A stretch of DNA of 64,000 nucleotides from Phormidium tanganyikae FI6-MK23 (GTDB lineage: Bacteria > Cyanobacteriota > Cyanobacteriia > Leptolyngbyales > Leptolyngbyaceae): contig JAHHHU010000008.1 of NCBI GenBank assembly GCA_019359175.1, forward strand, positions 124,001 through 188,000. The letters run 5' to 3'. Both the position numbers and the translations under genes were made by a program. Below are positions 9,635 through 18,454 of this stretch, piece after piece (the first letter of the stretch is position 1; the number at the start of each line of letters is the position of its first letter). The notes under the pieces are model-generated. The model worked only from the letters and a program-made list of their open reading frames with translations, was not told the origin of the DNA and did not search any database.

Positions 9635-10969
9635 ATGGTGGATGCAATTTTGGCGCGATCGAAAGAACTCAAGCAAGCGCTAACTGACTTTGTTTACGAT
9701 GCGGAAGGTGAGTTGGCGACTGCATTTGAGAAGTTTGTAGCGGGGAGATTAGCGCAATCGCAGTCAAAAGATAGCAAGCATCGAGATACGATCGTTGATA
9801 TTTTTCTAAGTCATGGGCACATCGGAACAAAAACGCCGCTGGAATTATTTATTGAAAGCGAACCGGAACTGTCGGAAAGCGATCGAGAATTAATCTTGAA
9901 TTGGAAGCACAACTTCTCAGGACTGTTTGCAATTCAGGAAATCCTACCCGATGGTTTCAAGCTGATGAATTGGCTAACGACCAAAATGTACATCGTCAAG
10001 CCAAACGATTTAGACATACTAGCGGCAATGTCACGATTCAAGCTTGGGGAAATGCTGGTAACGCGAATTGCACCGATTGAGAATTACTGGACAGTGTTTA
10101 GCCCGTATGTGCAACTTGGAAATTTAGGAAAGCCAAAGTTAGCAGTTGCGATCGGGAATTTCAGACAGAACTATAAGTCGGACCTCTACGGAGATGCACC
10201 CGATCTGCTTGAAGAAGCCTGGAAATCAGTTGAGCGCTATCACCAAGATTTTCTCGACTTTTTCGGCGGCGATCAGATTACGCTATCGGGCTATCATTTG
10301 GGCAAAAAGATCGCAGAATTTCAGGACTTTCTGACGCAGCGACGCATGGATGAAGTCGGACTCGATCGCAATAAATCTTTGGCAGAAATGGCACAAGATG
10401 CAGGCGTGAGCGATGAAGAACTGACTGAAATGGCGGAAGCAATGGGACTCGATGCGGCAGCGGCAGCGAAGATGATGCAGAACAAAGCAGCAGCGAAAAT
10501 GGTCACACCGCAAATCGAATTACCGCCCGATTTGAAAAAAGCAGAAGAAGTTACGGTTCTCGCGCATCCACGTTGGGGACAAACATTGCTCACAACGTAT
10601 ACACAGTTTGAAACACTACTGAAATCAGAAAATTTGCAGTCTGTAAAAGGGGCAGATAAACTAATTCGGAGATACTTAACGGATGCTGAAGCAAATACTT
10701 TTGTGTGGCATCGTTTAGCAGAGCAGCATCCGACTCAGTTAGAAAATGTTTTGCGATCGTTTCTCCAACGTCCAGAGTTTGACCTTCAAAAAGACCTCGA
10801 TCCACTGTTGCAGGAACACCACAAACCTCTGGAGCCAGAACTGCCAGAGATTGCTAGCGTTCCACTGCATTTGCACAATTTATTTCAAGAAGCATTAGCA
10901 GAAGTGAGCAAAACCAAGGCAAAAGAAAAAGCCGACAAAAAACCAGCGAAAGGATTTCAGCGGAGCTAG
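9635..10969 (+). CDS. Conserved cyanobacterial-type protein of unknown function (444 aa)
   Basis: I do not recognise a characterised family. The protein is soluble, with no signal peptide or membrane segments. It is acidic and helix-rich. Near residues 245-290 an Ala/Met-rich stretch (SVSDEELTEMAEAMGLDAAAAAKMM-like, broken here by charged residues) could be a small UBA- or HTH-like helical bundle or linker. The C-terminus is Lys/Ala-rich (KTKAKEKADKKPAKG). It ends 3 bp before an MFS transporter gene, so the two are likely co-transcribed. Confidence 0.7.
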   Translation: MVDAILARSKELKQALTDFVYDAEGELATAFEKFVAGRLAQSQSKDSKHRDTIVDIFLSHGHIGTKTPLELFIESEPELSESDRELILNWKHNFSGLFAIQEILPDGFKLMNWLTTKMYIVKPNDLDILAAMSRFKLGEMLVTRIAPIENYWTVFSPYVQLGNLGKPKLAVAIGNFRQNYKSDLYGDAPDLLEEAWKSVERYHQDFLDFFGGDQITLSGYHLGKKIAEFQDFLTQRRMDEVGLDRNKSLAEMAQDAGVSDEELTEMAEAMGLDAAAAAKMMQNKAAAKMVTPQIELPPDLKKAEEVTVLAHPRWGQTLLTTYTQFETLLKSENLQSVKGADKLIRRYLTDAEANTFVWHRLAEQHPTQLENVLRSFLQRPEFDLQKDLDPLLQEHHKPLEPELPEIASVPLHLHNLFQEALAEVSKTKAKEKADKKPAKGFQRS

Positions 10970-10972
10970 ATT

Positions 10973-12157
10973 GTGCGTTTGAAACCGCGTCCCCAAATCA
11001 ACGATCGACTTTGGATCGGAGTTGCGTTAATCTTCTATTCGTTTGTTGCGATCGGGATTGCGGAAGGCGGATTAGGTGTTCTTCTGCCGTCTATTCTACA
11101 AACTTACAATCTCTCTCCTGCAACGGTCACACTGTTGTTTATCAGCCAAGTGTCCGGATATGCGATCGCTGCAACAACCAGCAGTTTGCTCACTCATCGA
11201 TTTGGATTAGCAAGAACAATGCTGTTTGGCTCGATTTTGCTAACCAGTGCTTTGAGTCTCTATGCTTCCACAACGCATTGGGGCGTAATGATTGCGGCTG
11301 GCTCACTGTTAGGGTTCGGAATTGGATTGATTGATGCAGGCGGCAATACTTTCATTGCAAGCGATCAGCGAAATGCGAATCTAATGGGATTGCTTCATGC
11401 GTTCTATGGTGTAGGGGCGCTTTTGGGCCCAGCGATCGCAACGACATTACTCACCTTTGGAGTGCATTGGCGGCAGATTTACGCTGTGATTGCAGTGATT
11501 GTAAGTTTGTCGATCGTGGGAATGGTTTGGGCGGTTCTGCGTCGCTATTCATCGTTACAGCAGCGTTTTACAGAGGAGACAAATGCTCGATCGAACCTTA
11601 TAGCAGCCGTTAGAAACCCGATCGTGATTGTTTCTGCATTGTTGTTGCTGATCTATGTAGGCACTGAAGCCTCGATCGGGAATTGGGCATACACGGTACA
11701 GCACGTTAGTCGAGGCATTTCGACGCAGATTGCAGGGTATAGCGTGGCGGGATATTGGGTCGGTTTAACGATCGGGCGCTTGAGCTTCGGTCAATTGGTC
11801 AATCGATTGGGTGCAAATCGCACGATCGCCTATTCGCTCATTCTGTTGATTGTTGGATTGTTCGTTTGGTGGCAGATCCCGAACGCATGGATCGCTCTGC
11901 CTGTTCTAGGATTTGCGCTAGCGACAATTTTTCCGGCGATGATTTGGTTAACACCGCAACGAGTCGATCGAGCGATTGTTCCAACTGCGATCGGTTTACT
12001 TGCCAGTATGGGCAGTGTGGGAGCCGCTGTCATTCCCACCGGGATTGGCTGGATTGCTGATCATGTGGGAATTGGAGTGATTCCGGCGTTGATGTTGCCA
12101 CTTGCGATCGTGATGCTGGGTCTGCACAGTTGGTTAACCAGCAATGGATTTACTTAG
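10973..12157 (+). CDS. Major facilitator superfamily transporter
   Basis: A 394-residue protein with about 12 hydrophobic helices, starting at GTG 10973 only 3 bases after the preceding stop. The second half repeats the MFS architecture (VGLTIGRLSFGQLVNRLGANRTIAYSLILL, with the loop motif GxLxxRxG-like). The N-terminal IAEGGLGVLLPSILQTYNLSPATV resembles FucP/YbjJ-type sugar or drug transporters. Substrate unknown. Probably an operon with the 444-aa unknown upstream. Confidence 0.85.
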   Translation: MRLKPRPQINDRLWIGVALIFYSFVAIGIAEGGLGVLLPSILQTYNLSPATVTLLFISQVSGYAIAATTSSLLTHRFGLARTMLFGSILLTSALSLYASTTHWGVMIAAGSLLGFGIGLIDAGGNTFIASDQRNANLMGLLHAFYGVGALLGPAIATTLLTFGVHWRQIYAVIAVIVSLSIVGMVWAVLRRYSSLQQRFTEETNARSNLIAAVRNPIVIVSALLLLIYVGTEASIGNWAYTVQHVSRGISTQIAGYSVAGYWVGLTIGRLSFGQLVNRLGANRTIAYSLILLIVGLFVWWQIPNAWIALPVLGFALATIFPAMIWLTPQRVDRAIVPTAIGLLASMGSVGAAVIPTGIGWIADHVGIGVIPALMLPLAIVMLGLHSWLTSNGFT

Positions 12158-12180
12158 CAAAAAAATCTAATTCCACTAAA

Positions 12181-12215
12181 AAGACCTCCAACTATCTAAT
12201 GAAGTCAGAGGTCTT
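12181..12215. terminator. Bidirectional hairpin between MFS and BON genes
   Basis: AAGACCTC at 12181-12188 pairs with GAGGTCTT at 12208-12215, between two convergent genes. A-rich sequence on the left side gives a T-rich tail for the minus-strand transcript. Confidence 0.5.
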
Positions 12216-12232
12216 CAGAGCTGAGACATCAA

Positions 12233-12610
12233 CTAACCAACTTGTACTTGGTTCGTATCGACCGCACTCGCACCATTCACGTTATTCGCGACTTCCACCA
12301 TCTTATTTAAAGTGTCCTGGCTTGGAACACTGCCCTTCAGCACCACAGTCGTTCCCAACTGCGCCACCCAGAGCGTATTAACATCATCCAACTGTCCATC
12401 CTGGTCAAACGCCAGCGCAACGCGCTTCGCGAGACCGCTCTGGTCGTATTCTCCACTCAAACCCACCCGCTCAGGCGGAATCGTATCCCCTGCCGCAACC
12501 TGAGCCTCTGGGGGTGCAGATGCCGCTGCATCTGGTGCGGGCTGTCCGCTCACTGCCTGCTGAGGATCTTGAGGCTTCTCCTGTCCGAAAAGTCTTTGTA
12601 ACCAACCCAT
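12233..12610 (-). CDS. BON-domain protein
   Basis: About 125 residues. ATG 12610 (MGWLQRLFGQEK) is preferred over the upstream in-frame start at 12676 because AGGATTGTT precedes it and the upstream extension is poor. A Pro/Ala-rich linker (DPQQAVSGQPAPDAAASAPPEAQ) leads into a BON domain (LAKRVALAFDQDGQLDDVNTLWVAQLGTTVVLKGSVPSQ, split here for length). BON domains bind membranes or lipids and recur in envelope-stress proteins. No signal peptide is visible. Confidence 0.7.
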   Translation of the reverse strand: MGWLQRLFGQEKPQDPQQAVSGQPAPDAAASAPPEAQVAAGDTIPPERVGLSGEYDQSGLAKRVALAFDQDGQLDDVNTLWVAQLGTTVVLKGSVPSQDTLNKMVEVANNVNGASAVDTNQVQVG

Positions 12611-12846
12611 AACAATCCTGACTCCAAATATCACTTTACATAGTGGATTGAACGATCGAGCCGCGAGAATGTCCATCGCTCTAGAGAAGGATTACAGCCA
12701 AAAAAACAGCTCGATCGCGTCGCTTTTCACCTTATCGGCAAAATTCTTCGGGTTCGGATTTTTTCAAAAATTCTTTCGCTCTTGGGTGGACAAGACAGAA
12801 CGAACGTTGCACGATAGAAAGACCAAATGTTAGTTGGAATACAGCA

Positions 12847-13365
12847 ATGAAGCACACCCTCTCGGTTTTGGTAGAAGATGAAGCCGGAGTTTTGACTCGG
12901 ATTGCAGGGTTGTTCGCCCGACGCGGATTTAATATCGAAAGTTTGGCAGTGGGCCCTGCTGAACAAATGGGCGTTTCGCGGATCACAATGGTGGTTCCGG
13001 GAGACGATCGCATTATCGAACAGTTGACCAAGCAACTCTACAAGCTGATCAATGTAATCAAAGTTCAGGACATTACTGAAGTTCCTTCTGTGGAACGGGA
13101 ATTGATGTTGCTGAAAGTGAATGCGGGGAGTTCGACGCGATCGGAGATTGTGGAACTGGCGCAGATTTTCCGGGCACGGGTGGTGGATGTGGCAGAAGAT
13201 TCGCTAACGTTGGAAGTCGTGGGCGATCCAGGAAAAATGGTTGCGATCGTGCAAGTGCTACAAAAATTCGGGCTGCGCGAAATTGCCCGGACTGGCAAAA
13301 TTGCACTCAGCCGCGAATCTGGAGTGAATACAGAATTCCTCAAATCGTTGGAGGCAAAGGTTTAG
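12847..13365 (+). CDS. ilvN: Acetolactate synthase small (regulatory) subunit
   Basis: A 172-residue protein with an N-terminal ACT domain ([47 protein letters not shown]) and the C-terminal regulatory-subunit domain ([29 protein letters not shown]). It binds valine and controls the large subunit in branched-chain amino-acid synthesis. The large subunit gene is not in the window. Length fits the family, and the gene stands alone. Confidence 0.94.
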   Translation: MKHTLSVLVEDEAGVLTRIAGLFARRGFNIESLAVGPAEQMGVSRITMVVPGDDRIIEQLTKQLYKLINVIKVQDITEVPSVERELMLLKVNAGSSTRSEIVELAQIFRARVVDVAEDSLTLEVVGDPGKMVAIVQVLQKFGLREIARTGKIALSRESGVNTEFLKSLEAKV

Positions 13366-13379
13366 GGGACGATCGAGCG

Positions 13380-13413
13380 CGAACCTCGTAGATTGAGATT
13401 GCTGCGAGGTTCG
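13380..13413 (+). terminator. Stem-loop after ilvN
   Basis: A perfect 9-bp stem joins CGAACCTCG (13380-13388) to CGAGGTTCG (13405-13413), 15 bp after the ilvN stop. No T run follows, so termination is plausible but not certain. Confidence 0.4.
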
Positions 13414-13580
13414 GCTGGTGAAACCCTGAAAATTACAGTTAAACTCGCTCAGTGCATAACAAAATGCTGACTTGTGGGGATTCCTGATGCTTTCACTCCT
13501 CGAAATTAGCATTGCTTCGGAAATTACTGTGGGTGTGAAACTTTAATGAAAATTCAAAAAAACATTCTATTTTGCATCGA

Positions 13581-14780
13581 CTAGCCCAACTGTCGTCCGC
13601 GCCATGTCCAACCCCAACCCGTCACGGTTTTAACAATCGACCCCAACACGATCGCGCAAACGAGCAATCCTCCGATTCCTGATGCCCACCAGTACTGCGG
13701 CGAAATCGAGGTATACGGTTCGCTCCGAACGCGGATGAAATAATGCTGCAACAGGGCAATCGCACTCAATCCAATCACGATAGCAGTTCCGGCTGTCAAA
13801 CCAGAAAGCGCTAAATGGATTAGCCCGATCGCCAATCCGATCGAGGGCATGGCAAAAATCAGAAACGTCACAAACACGCAGTACAGCGCGACTTGGTAGT
13901 TGCGATTTGATCCTTCAAACCAATTTTTCGTCCAGCCTTCCCAAAGTGCCGAAAACGATCGATACATCTGCACCTCAGCCAATCCCCGCCCCAATCCGTA
14001 CCACAGTCTAAAGTTCTGCTGTTTGATCCGGCGACCCAACTCTACATCTTCCACGACATAATCATGTACCGCTGCATGACCCCCGATCGCATCATACGCG
14101 CTCCGTCGAAACAACATGAACGGGCCTGCCGCAAACGCAGTTTCTGACATCGGATCATTCACAGGCGCAAACTCAAATGCAATCCCCAGCAAAGCTACGA
14201 CAACTGGCTGCACTAACCATTCCGACCAGTGCTGACACAAAATCACAGCCGCAAGGGACAGCAAATCAATCTTTTCTTGTTGGGCATAAGCGATCGTCGT
14301 TTCAATACTCTGCGCCTTCAATCGCACATCCGCATCAATAAACAGTAGAAACTCGCCTTCAACCTGTTTTGCTGCTTGGGTACACGCCCAATTTTTTCCA
14401 ACCCACACTTCTCCCGCTGGACGCGCCCCCGCCGACATTATTTTCAATCGTGCATCCTGTCGCGTTTCTTGAAATAAGTCGACGATCGCGACCGTTTCAT
14501 CGCTTGATTGGTCATCAACGACCCACACTTCAATCTGATCCGCGCCGAGCGTTGTGCTATCCAAAACCGATGTGATACACGCTTCAATATTCGCAGCTTC
14601 GTTGTATGCCGGAATGACCACAGACACTTTTGGAAACGGCTCAATTTCCTGCGATCCGATCGCAATCACAGGTGCATCTCTGAGCGCTCGATCGAGCTTT
14701 GTCGAGAAAACCGCGATCGCATACAGCGATACCACTAACACAAATGCAACGATCAACACGATGCTAACCTGGACAGACAA
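13581..14780 (-). CDS. Membrane-associated family 2 glycosyltransferase (CruG-like)
   Basis: A 399-residue protein. One N-terminal transmembrane helix is followed by a GT-A domain (VSVVIPAYNEAANIEACI, VWVVDDQSSDET, FLLFIDADVRL with its DxD, then VEDVELGRRIKQ) and about four C-terminal helices. Architecture and sequence flavour resemble CruG, which glycosylates the 2'-hydroxyl of myxol-type carotenoids; a hopanoid or polysaccharide enzyme is also possible. The start is a TTG at 14780 preceded by AAAAGGCG; it is the weakest part of the call. Confidence 0.75.
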   Translation of the reverse strand: MSVQVSIVLIVAFVLVVSLYAIAVFSTKLDRALRDAPVIAIGSQEIEPFPKVSVVIPAYNEAANIEACITSVLDSTTLGADQIEVWVVDDQSSDETVAIVDLFQETRQDARLKIMSAGARPAGEVWVGKNWACTQAAKQVEGEFLLFIDADVRLKAQSIETTIAYAQQEKIDLLSLAAVILCQHWSEWLVQPVVVALLGIAFEFAPVNDPMSETAFAAGPFMLFRRSAYDAIGGHAAVHDYVVEDVELGRRIKQQNFRLWYGLGRGLAEVQMYRSFSALWEGWTKNWFEGSNRNYQVALYCVFVTFLIFAMPSIGLAIGLIHLALSGLTAGTAIVIGLSAIALLQHYFIRVRSEPYTSISPQYWWASGIGGLLVCAIVLGSIVKTVTGWGWTWRGRQLG

Positions 14781-14870
14781 CGCCTTTTACCATATCGCAT
14801 CTACAGTAAATCCATCGGAGATCGCAAAACCGTTGTATTTTGAGAAAGATAGAAATACCACGATCGCACT

Positions 14871-15554
14871 ATGAAAAAGCTCCTCCGTTCCTTCTGCCGG
14901 GGCTGGCTCCTTGCCTTGGTTTTGTGTACCTCGTTTTGGGCTGCTCCTGCTTTTGCAACCAGTTTGTATGAAGTACCGTCTGCTTCCAGCGATACGCGCG
15001 TGGTTGATTTGGGTGAGATTATTAGCCGCTTTAATGAAGGCAAACTGAATGAAACCTTAACCGATCTGGCAAACAAAACCGGTCAAGAGGTTCACTTTGT
15101 CACGATTCGACGGCTCGACTATGACGAAACGATCGATACATTTGCTAATAAATTATTTCAGCAGTGGTTTCCCACTCCCGAATCCGGTGCAAATCAAACG
15201 CTAGTGATTTTAGACAGCGTGACGAACAATTCCGCGATCGTCACAGGCGAAAAGGTGAAACCTGTGATGTCGGATGAGATTGCCAAGAGTGTTGCTCAGG
15301 AAACGATGCAGGTTCCGCTGCAAAAAGGCGATCGATATAATCAGGCATTTTTGGATGTTAGCGATCGTTTAGTGGCGGTGCTGTCGGGTGAGCCTGATCC
15401 GGGCCCGCCTGTAGTGGTTGATAACGTGAAAACAGAAGGAACCTTTGCATCGCCAGAAGAGACTGCACAGAGTAATGCAATTCCTTGGGTGATTGGCTTA
15501 CTAATTGCGGCGACGGTGATTCCGATGGTGACGTATTACTGGTACGTGCGTTAA
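14871..15554 (+). CDS. psb32: TPM-domain thylakoid protein, Psb32-like
   Basis: A 227-residue protein with a signal peptide ending APAFA, a lumenal TPM domain (VVDLGEIISRFNEGKL, VHFVTIRRLDYDE, LFQQWFPTPESGANQTLVIL) and one C-terminal transmembrane helix (IPWVIGLLIAATVIPMVTYYW). This matches cyanobacterial Psb32, reported to protect photosystem II and speed its repair. Closely related TPM proteins have other roles, so the symbol is a family-level call. Divergent from the glycosyltransferase gene. Confidence 0.78.
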   Translation: MKKLLRSFCRGWLLALVLCTSFWAAPAFATSLYEVPSASSDTRVVDLGEIISRFNEGKLNETLTDLANKTGQEVHFVTIRRLDYDETIDTFANKLFQQWFPTPESGANQTLVILDSVTNNSAIVTGEKVKPVMSDEIAKSVAQETMQVPLQKGDRYNQAFLDVSDRLVAVLSGEPDPGPPVVVDNVKTEGTFASPEETAQSNAIPWVIGLLIAATVIPMVTYYWYVR

Positions 15555-15568
15555 TGCTTTGAGATTAG

Positions 15569-15599
15569 GGAAGCAGGTGCGTTTTTTGCCTCTGCTTCC
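15569..15599. terminator. Hairpin between convergent psb32 and S9 peptidase genes
   Basis: An 8-bp perfect stem joins GGAAGCAG (15569-15576) to CTGCTTCC (15592-15599). A T6 run lies in the loop and the facing stops are within about 15 bp on each side. It probably serves both genes. Confidence 0.5.
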
Positions 15600-15612
15600 A
15601 ACGGTCAGGTTT

Positions 15613-17565
15613 CTACTTCAAAAGCGTTTCTTTGATATACATAATTGTGGCGTAGAACTGAAAGTCTACGTTTTTCTTCTTTGAAAATCCGTGTCCTTCA
15701 TCTTTTGCCATCAGATACCAAACTGGAACACCGTTATTTCTAACAGTTTTAACAATCTGTTCTGCCTCATTTAGAGGAACGCGCGGATCATTTTTACCGT
15801 GAATGACAAACAGCGGTTTTTTGATTTTCTGTGCGTTATTGAGCGGCGAGATTCTTAATAGAAACTCTCGCATTTTTGGATCGCGTTCGTCGCCATATTC
15901 CACACGACGTAAATCGCGTCGATAGCTTTCAGTACGTTCTAAAAAGCTGACGAAGTTAGAAATTCCAACGATGTCGATCGAGGCTCGAATACGATCGCTG
16001 TAATTTGTCGCAACCGCTAAAGACATATAGCCTCCATAACTGCCGCCCATGACCAGAGTTCGGTCTTTATCTAACGTGGGCTGACTCGCGATCCAGTCGA
16101 GCAATGCGCCAATATCTTTGACAGAGTCTTCGCGCAAAAAGCCATTATCAAGCTGTAAGAACGTCTTACCATAGCCTGTTGAACCGCGCACATTAGGGAA
16201 TAGAATCGCGACACCCAATTCGTTTAGATAGTAATTATTTCGACCTAAAAAACTCGGTCTAAACTGAGCTTCAGGGCCGCCGTGAATGTTAATAATTACA
16301 GGACGTTTGCCTTGGAATTTTGCAGGCGGACGATAGAGAAATCCAGAAATTGTGCGATCGTCAAAACTCTTCCAGCGAACCAATTCAGCTTCGGGAAAGT
16401 TCGTGGTATTTAATCCGCCCGTTTCACTTTCTGTCCAGCGATCGATCTTATTTGTCGCAACGTTGAGCGAGTACGCATCCACCGTCGATCGCGCTGAAAC
16501 CAAGGTGAATCCTAGATCCTGATTATTTCGATGCCAAGCAATGCCGCTCACTTGTCCGATCGGCAATTTCGGCAGAGTTTGCTCTCGATTCGTCGCAGTA
16601 TCAATCAAATGAAGAACACTAATTCCATCTTCGTTTGAGACATAAGCAAGCGACTTACCATCTTCTGAAAGATCGAATTCTTCAATATCCCAAGGAACTT
16701 GAGTGGTTAGATAAGTATGTTTCAGTGTGGCAAGATCGACATAGGTTAAACGCTGAAATTCCGATTCTCGATCGGTCACAACATATAAACCCTTTCCATC
16801 TTTACTAAACACACCGCCTTGGTAAGAAATTTTCTCTTTTCCGCCTTTAGGTGTGATTAGTTTTTTCTCACCTGAATCTGTGTCAATTGTCCAGAGATAA
16901 CTCTCATTAACCGACACATATTCCACCACTAATAATTGTCGATCGTCGGGTGACCAACTCATCCCACCCCATCCGCCACCTTCGACTTGAGCAAGTAAAC
17001 GATCGCTCTTTGAATTCGCCGGATCAAGACTATAAAAATCGTTGTCTTTTCCGGTGCGACGAGTCGAAGTATAAATCATGCGATCGCCTTTGTTCGACCA
17101 GACTCCGCCGCTGTTGCGCGATTTTCCATCCGTGAGCAATGTTACATCGCCCGATGCAAAATCGTAGCGATAAAGCTGACTGAATTCATTGCCGCCAATA
17201 TCTTTACTAAATACAAAATAATTGCCTTTTGTCGGTTGATACCCTGCTCGAAAAACGGGTTCTGCAAAAAATGTCATCTGCTGCCGACTCGCCAGCGGAA
17301 AAGCGACTCGATGCACTTGGGGCACATCTCCAAATCGAGTTGAAATGAGGATTTCTCGGCGCTGAGGATGCCAACTTAACAATCCTGCCGATCGAAACTG
17401 CGTGTATCGATCGACCGTTTGAGCTAACGATGCTGGAATCGCTGGAATTCCTTCGACGACTAGGTTGTCGCCCGGTGTGATTTCTGCTGCTTGCACGATT
17501 GTCATAAATCCAGGAATAAGGAGAACCGCTAAAACTGCGGCAAAAAATCGAGTAAAAAATTTCAT
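15613..17565 (-). CDS. Secreted S9-family prolyl oligopeptidase/acylaminoacyl peptidase
   Basis: A 650-residue protein with a signal peptide (MKFFTRFFAAVLAVLLIPGF...VQAAE), a beta-propeller rich in TolB/WD40-like repeats, and a C-terminal alpha/beta hydrolase. The catalytic triad is visible: Ser in GGSYGGYMS, Asp in GKNDPRVPL, His in KDEGHGFSK. Such enzymes trim short peptides; export suggests a periplasmic role. Its start lies 3 bp after the stop of the RNA methyltransferase gene, implying an operon. Confidence 0.88.
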   Translation of the reverse strand: MKFFTRFFAAVLAVLLIPGFMTIVQAAEITPGDNLVVEGIPAIPASLAQTVDRYTQFRSAGLLSWHPQRREILISTRFGDVPQVHRVAFPLASRQQMTFFAEPVFRAGYQPTKGNYFVFSKDIGGNEFSQLYRYDFASGDVTLLTDGKSRNSGGVWSNKGDRMIYTSTRRTGKDNDFYSLDPANSKSDRLLAQVEGGGWGGMSWSPDDRQLLVVEYVSVNESYLWTIDTDSGEKKLITPKGGKEKISYQGGVFSKDGKGLYVVTDRESEFQRLTYVDLATLKHTYLTTQVPWDIEEFDLSEDGKSLAYVSNEDGISVLHLIDTATNREQTLPKLPIGQVSGIAWHRNNQDLGFTLVSARSTVDAYSLNVATNKIDRWTESETGGLNTTNFPEAELVRWKSFDDRTISGFLYRPPAKFQGKRPVIINIHGGPEAQFRPSFLGRNNYYLNELGVAILFPNVRGSTGYGKTFLQLDNGFLREDSVKDIGALLDWIASQPTLDKDRTLVMGGSYGGYMSLAVATNYSDRIRASIDIVGISNFVSFLERTESYRRDLRRVEYGDERDPKMREFLLRISPLNNAQKIKKPLFVIHGKNDPRVPLNEAEQIVKTVRNNGVPVWYLMAKDEGHGFSKKKNVDFQFYATIMYIKETLLK

Positions 17566-17568
17566 CTC

Positions 17569-18369
17569 CTAAGTGTAATCCGTTTGCGCGATCGTGCTGC
17601 GCCACTGCCGCCGCGCTTCGTACAACATCAGTGCAGTCGCGATCGCAACATTCAACGATTCCACGCCTGCGACTAAAGGAATTGTCACTTGAACATCTGC
17701 CAATTCAAGCAGCTCCGCTGAAAGTCCTGCTCCCTCATTTCCCATCAAAATCAAGCTCGGGCGAGAGAAATCAATCTCCCAATACGTTTGCATTGCAGTG
17801 GGAACAGTCGCAATCAGTTGCATTCCTTGAATTTTGGCGATCGCTAAATCCGATTTCAAATCCGAGCGAATCGACATCGGCAATCGAAACCATTGTCCTG
17901 CTGACGATCGTAAAACTTTCGGGTTTTCAATGTCTGCACAGTCTTCGCTTAACCAAAGTCCTTCTACTCCTGTCGCGGCAGCAGTGCGGATGATAGTTCC
18001 TAAATTTCCGGGGTCTTGAATCGTTTCGAGAACCAGTCCAAGCTGCGAAAATTTCACGTCGCGAGTGTGAAAGCGATCGACCGTTGCCACAATACCGTCG
18101 GGTTCTACAGTCGTCGCGATCGCTTTCATTACTTCTGGACTCACAAGCTCGACCCGCTGTGATCGAGCTTGCAATCGCTCGAATAAATTCGGGTGTTGCT
18201 GCTGCCAAGTTTCGGTGCAACACACGGTAAGCAGGGGGACTTCGAGCGCGGTCGCTTCTTCGATTAGATGCGTTCCTTCGATTAGAAAAAGCTGTTGTTC
18301 GCGCCGTTCTTTGGTGCGGTGCAGTTTTCTTAAATCTTTGATCAGTGGATTTTGCAGACTTGTTAGCAT
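17569..18369 (-). CDS. TrmH/SpoU-family RNA 2'-O-methyltransferase
   Basis: A 266-residue SPOUT enzyme. An N-terminal substrate-binding region (MLTSLQNPLIKDLRKLHRTK, FLIEGTHLIEEA) precedes the knotted SAM domain, with motif 1 ETIQDPGNLGTIIRTAAA, motif 2 LILMGNEGAGLSAELL and motif 3 ESLNVAIATALMLYE. It probably methylates a ribose in rRNA or tRNA; the exact site cannot be read. First gene of a pair with the S9 peptidase. Confidence 0.9.
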   Translation of the reverse strand: MLTSLQNPLIKDLRKLHRTKERREQQLFLIEGTHLIEEATALEVPLLTVCCTETWQQQHPNLFERLQARSQRVELVSPEVMKAIATTVEPDGIVATVDRFHTRDVKFSQLGLVLETIQDPGNLGTIIRTAAATGVEGLWLSEDCADIENPKVLRSSAGQWFRLPMSIRSDLKSDLAIAKIQGMQLIATVPTAMQTYWEIDFSRPSLILMGNEGAGLSAELLELADVQVTIPLVAGVESLNVAIATALMLYEARRQWRSTIAQTDYT

Positions 18370-18454
18370 CTTCTCTTAATGTGCGCGAACTTAAAGGAAT
18401 TTTAGAGCGTTGCTGAATTCCTGTTACACTCAAAAAACTCAATTTTAGGCTGCT

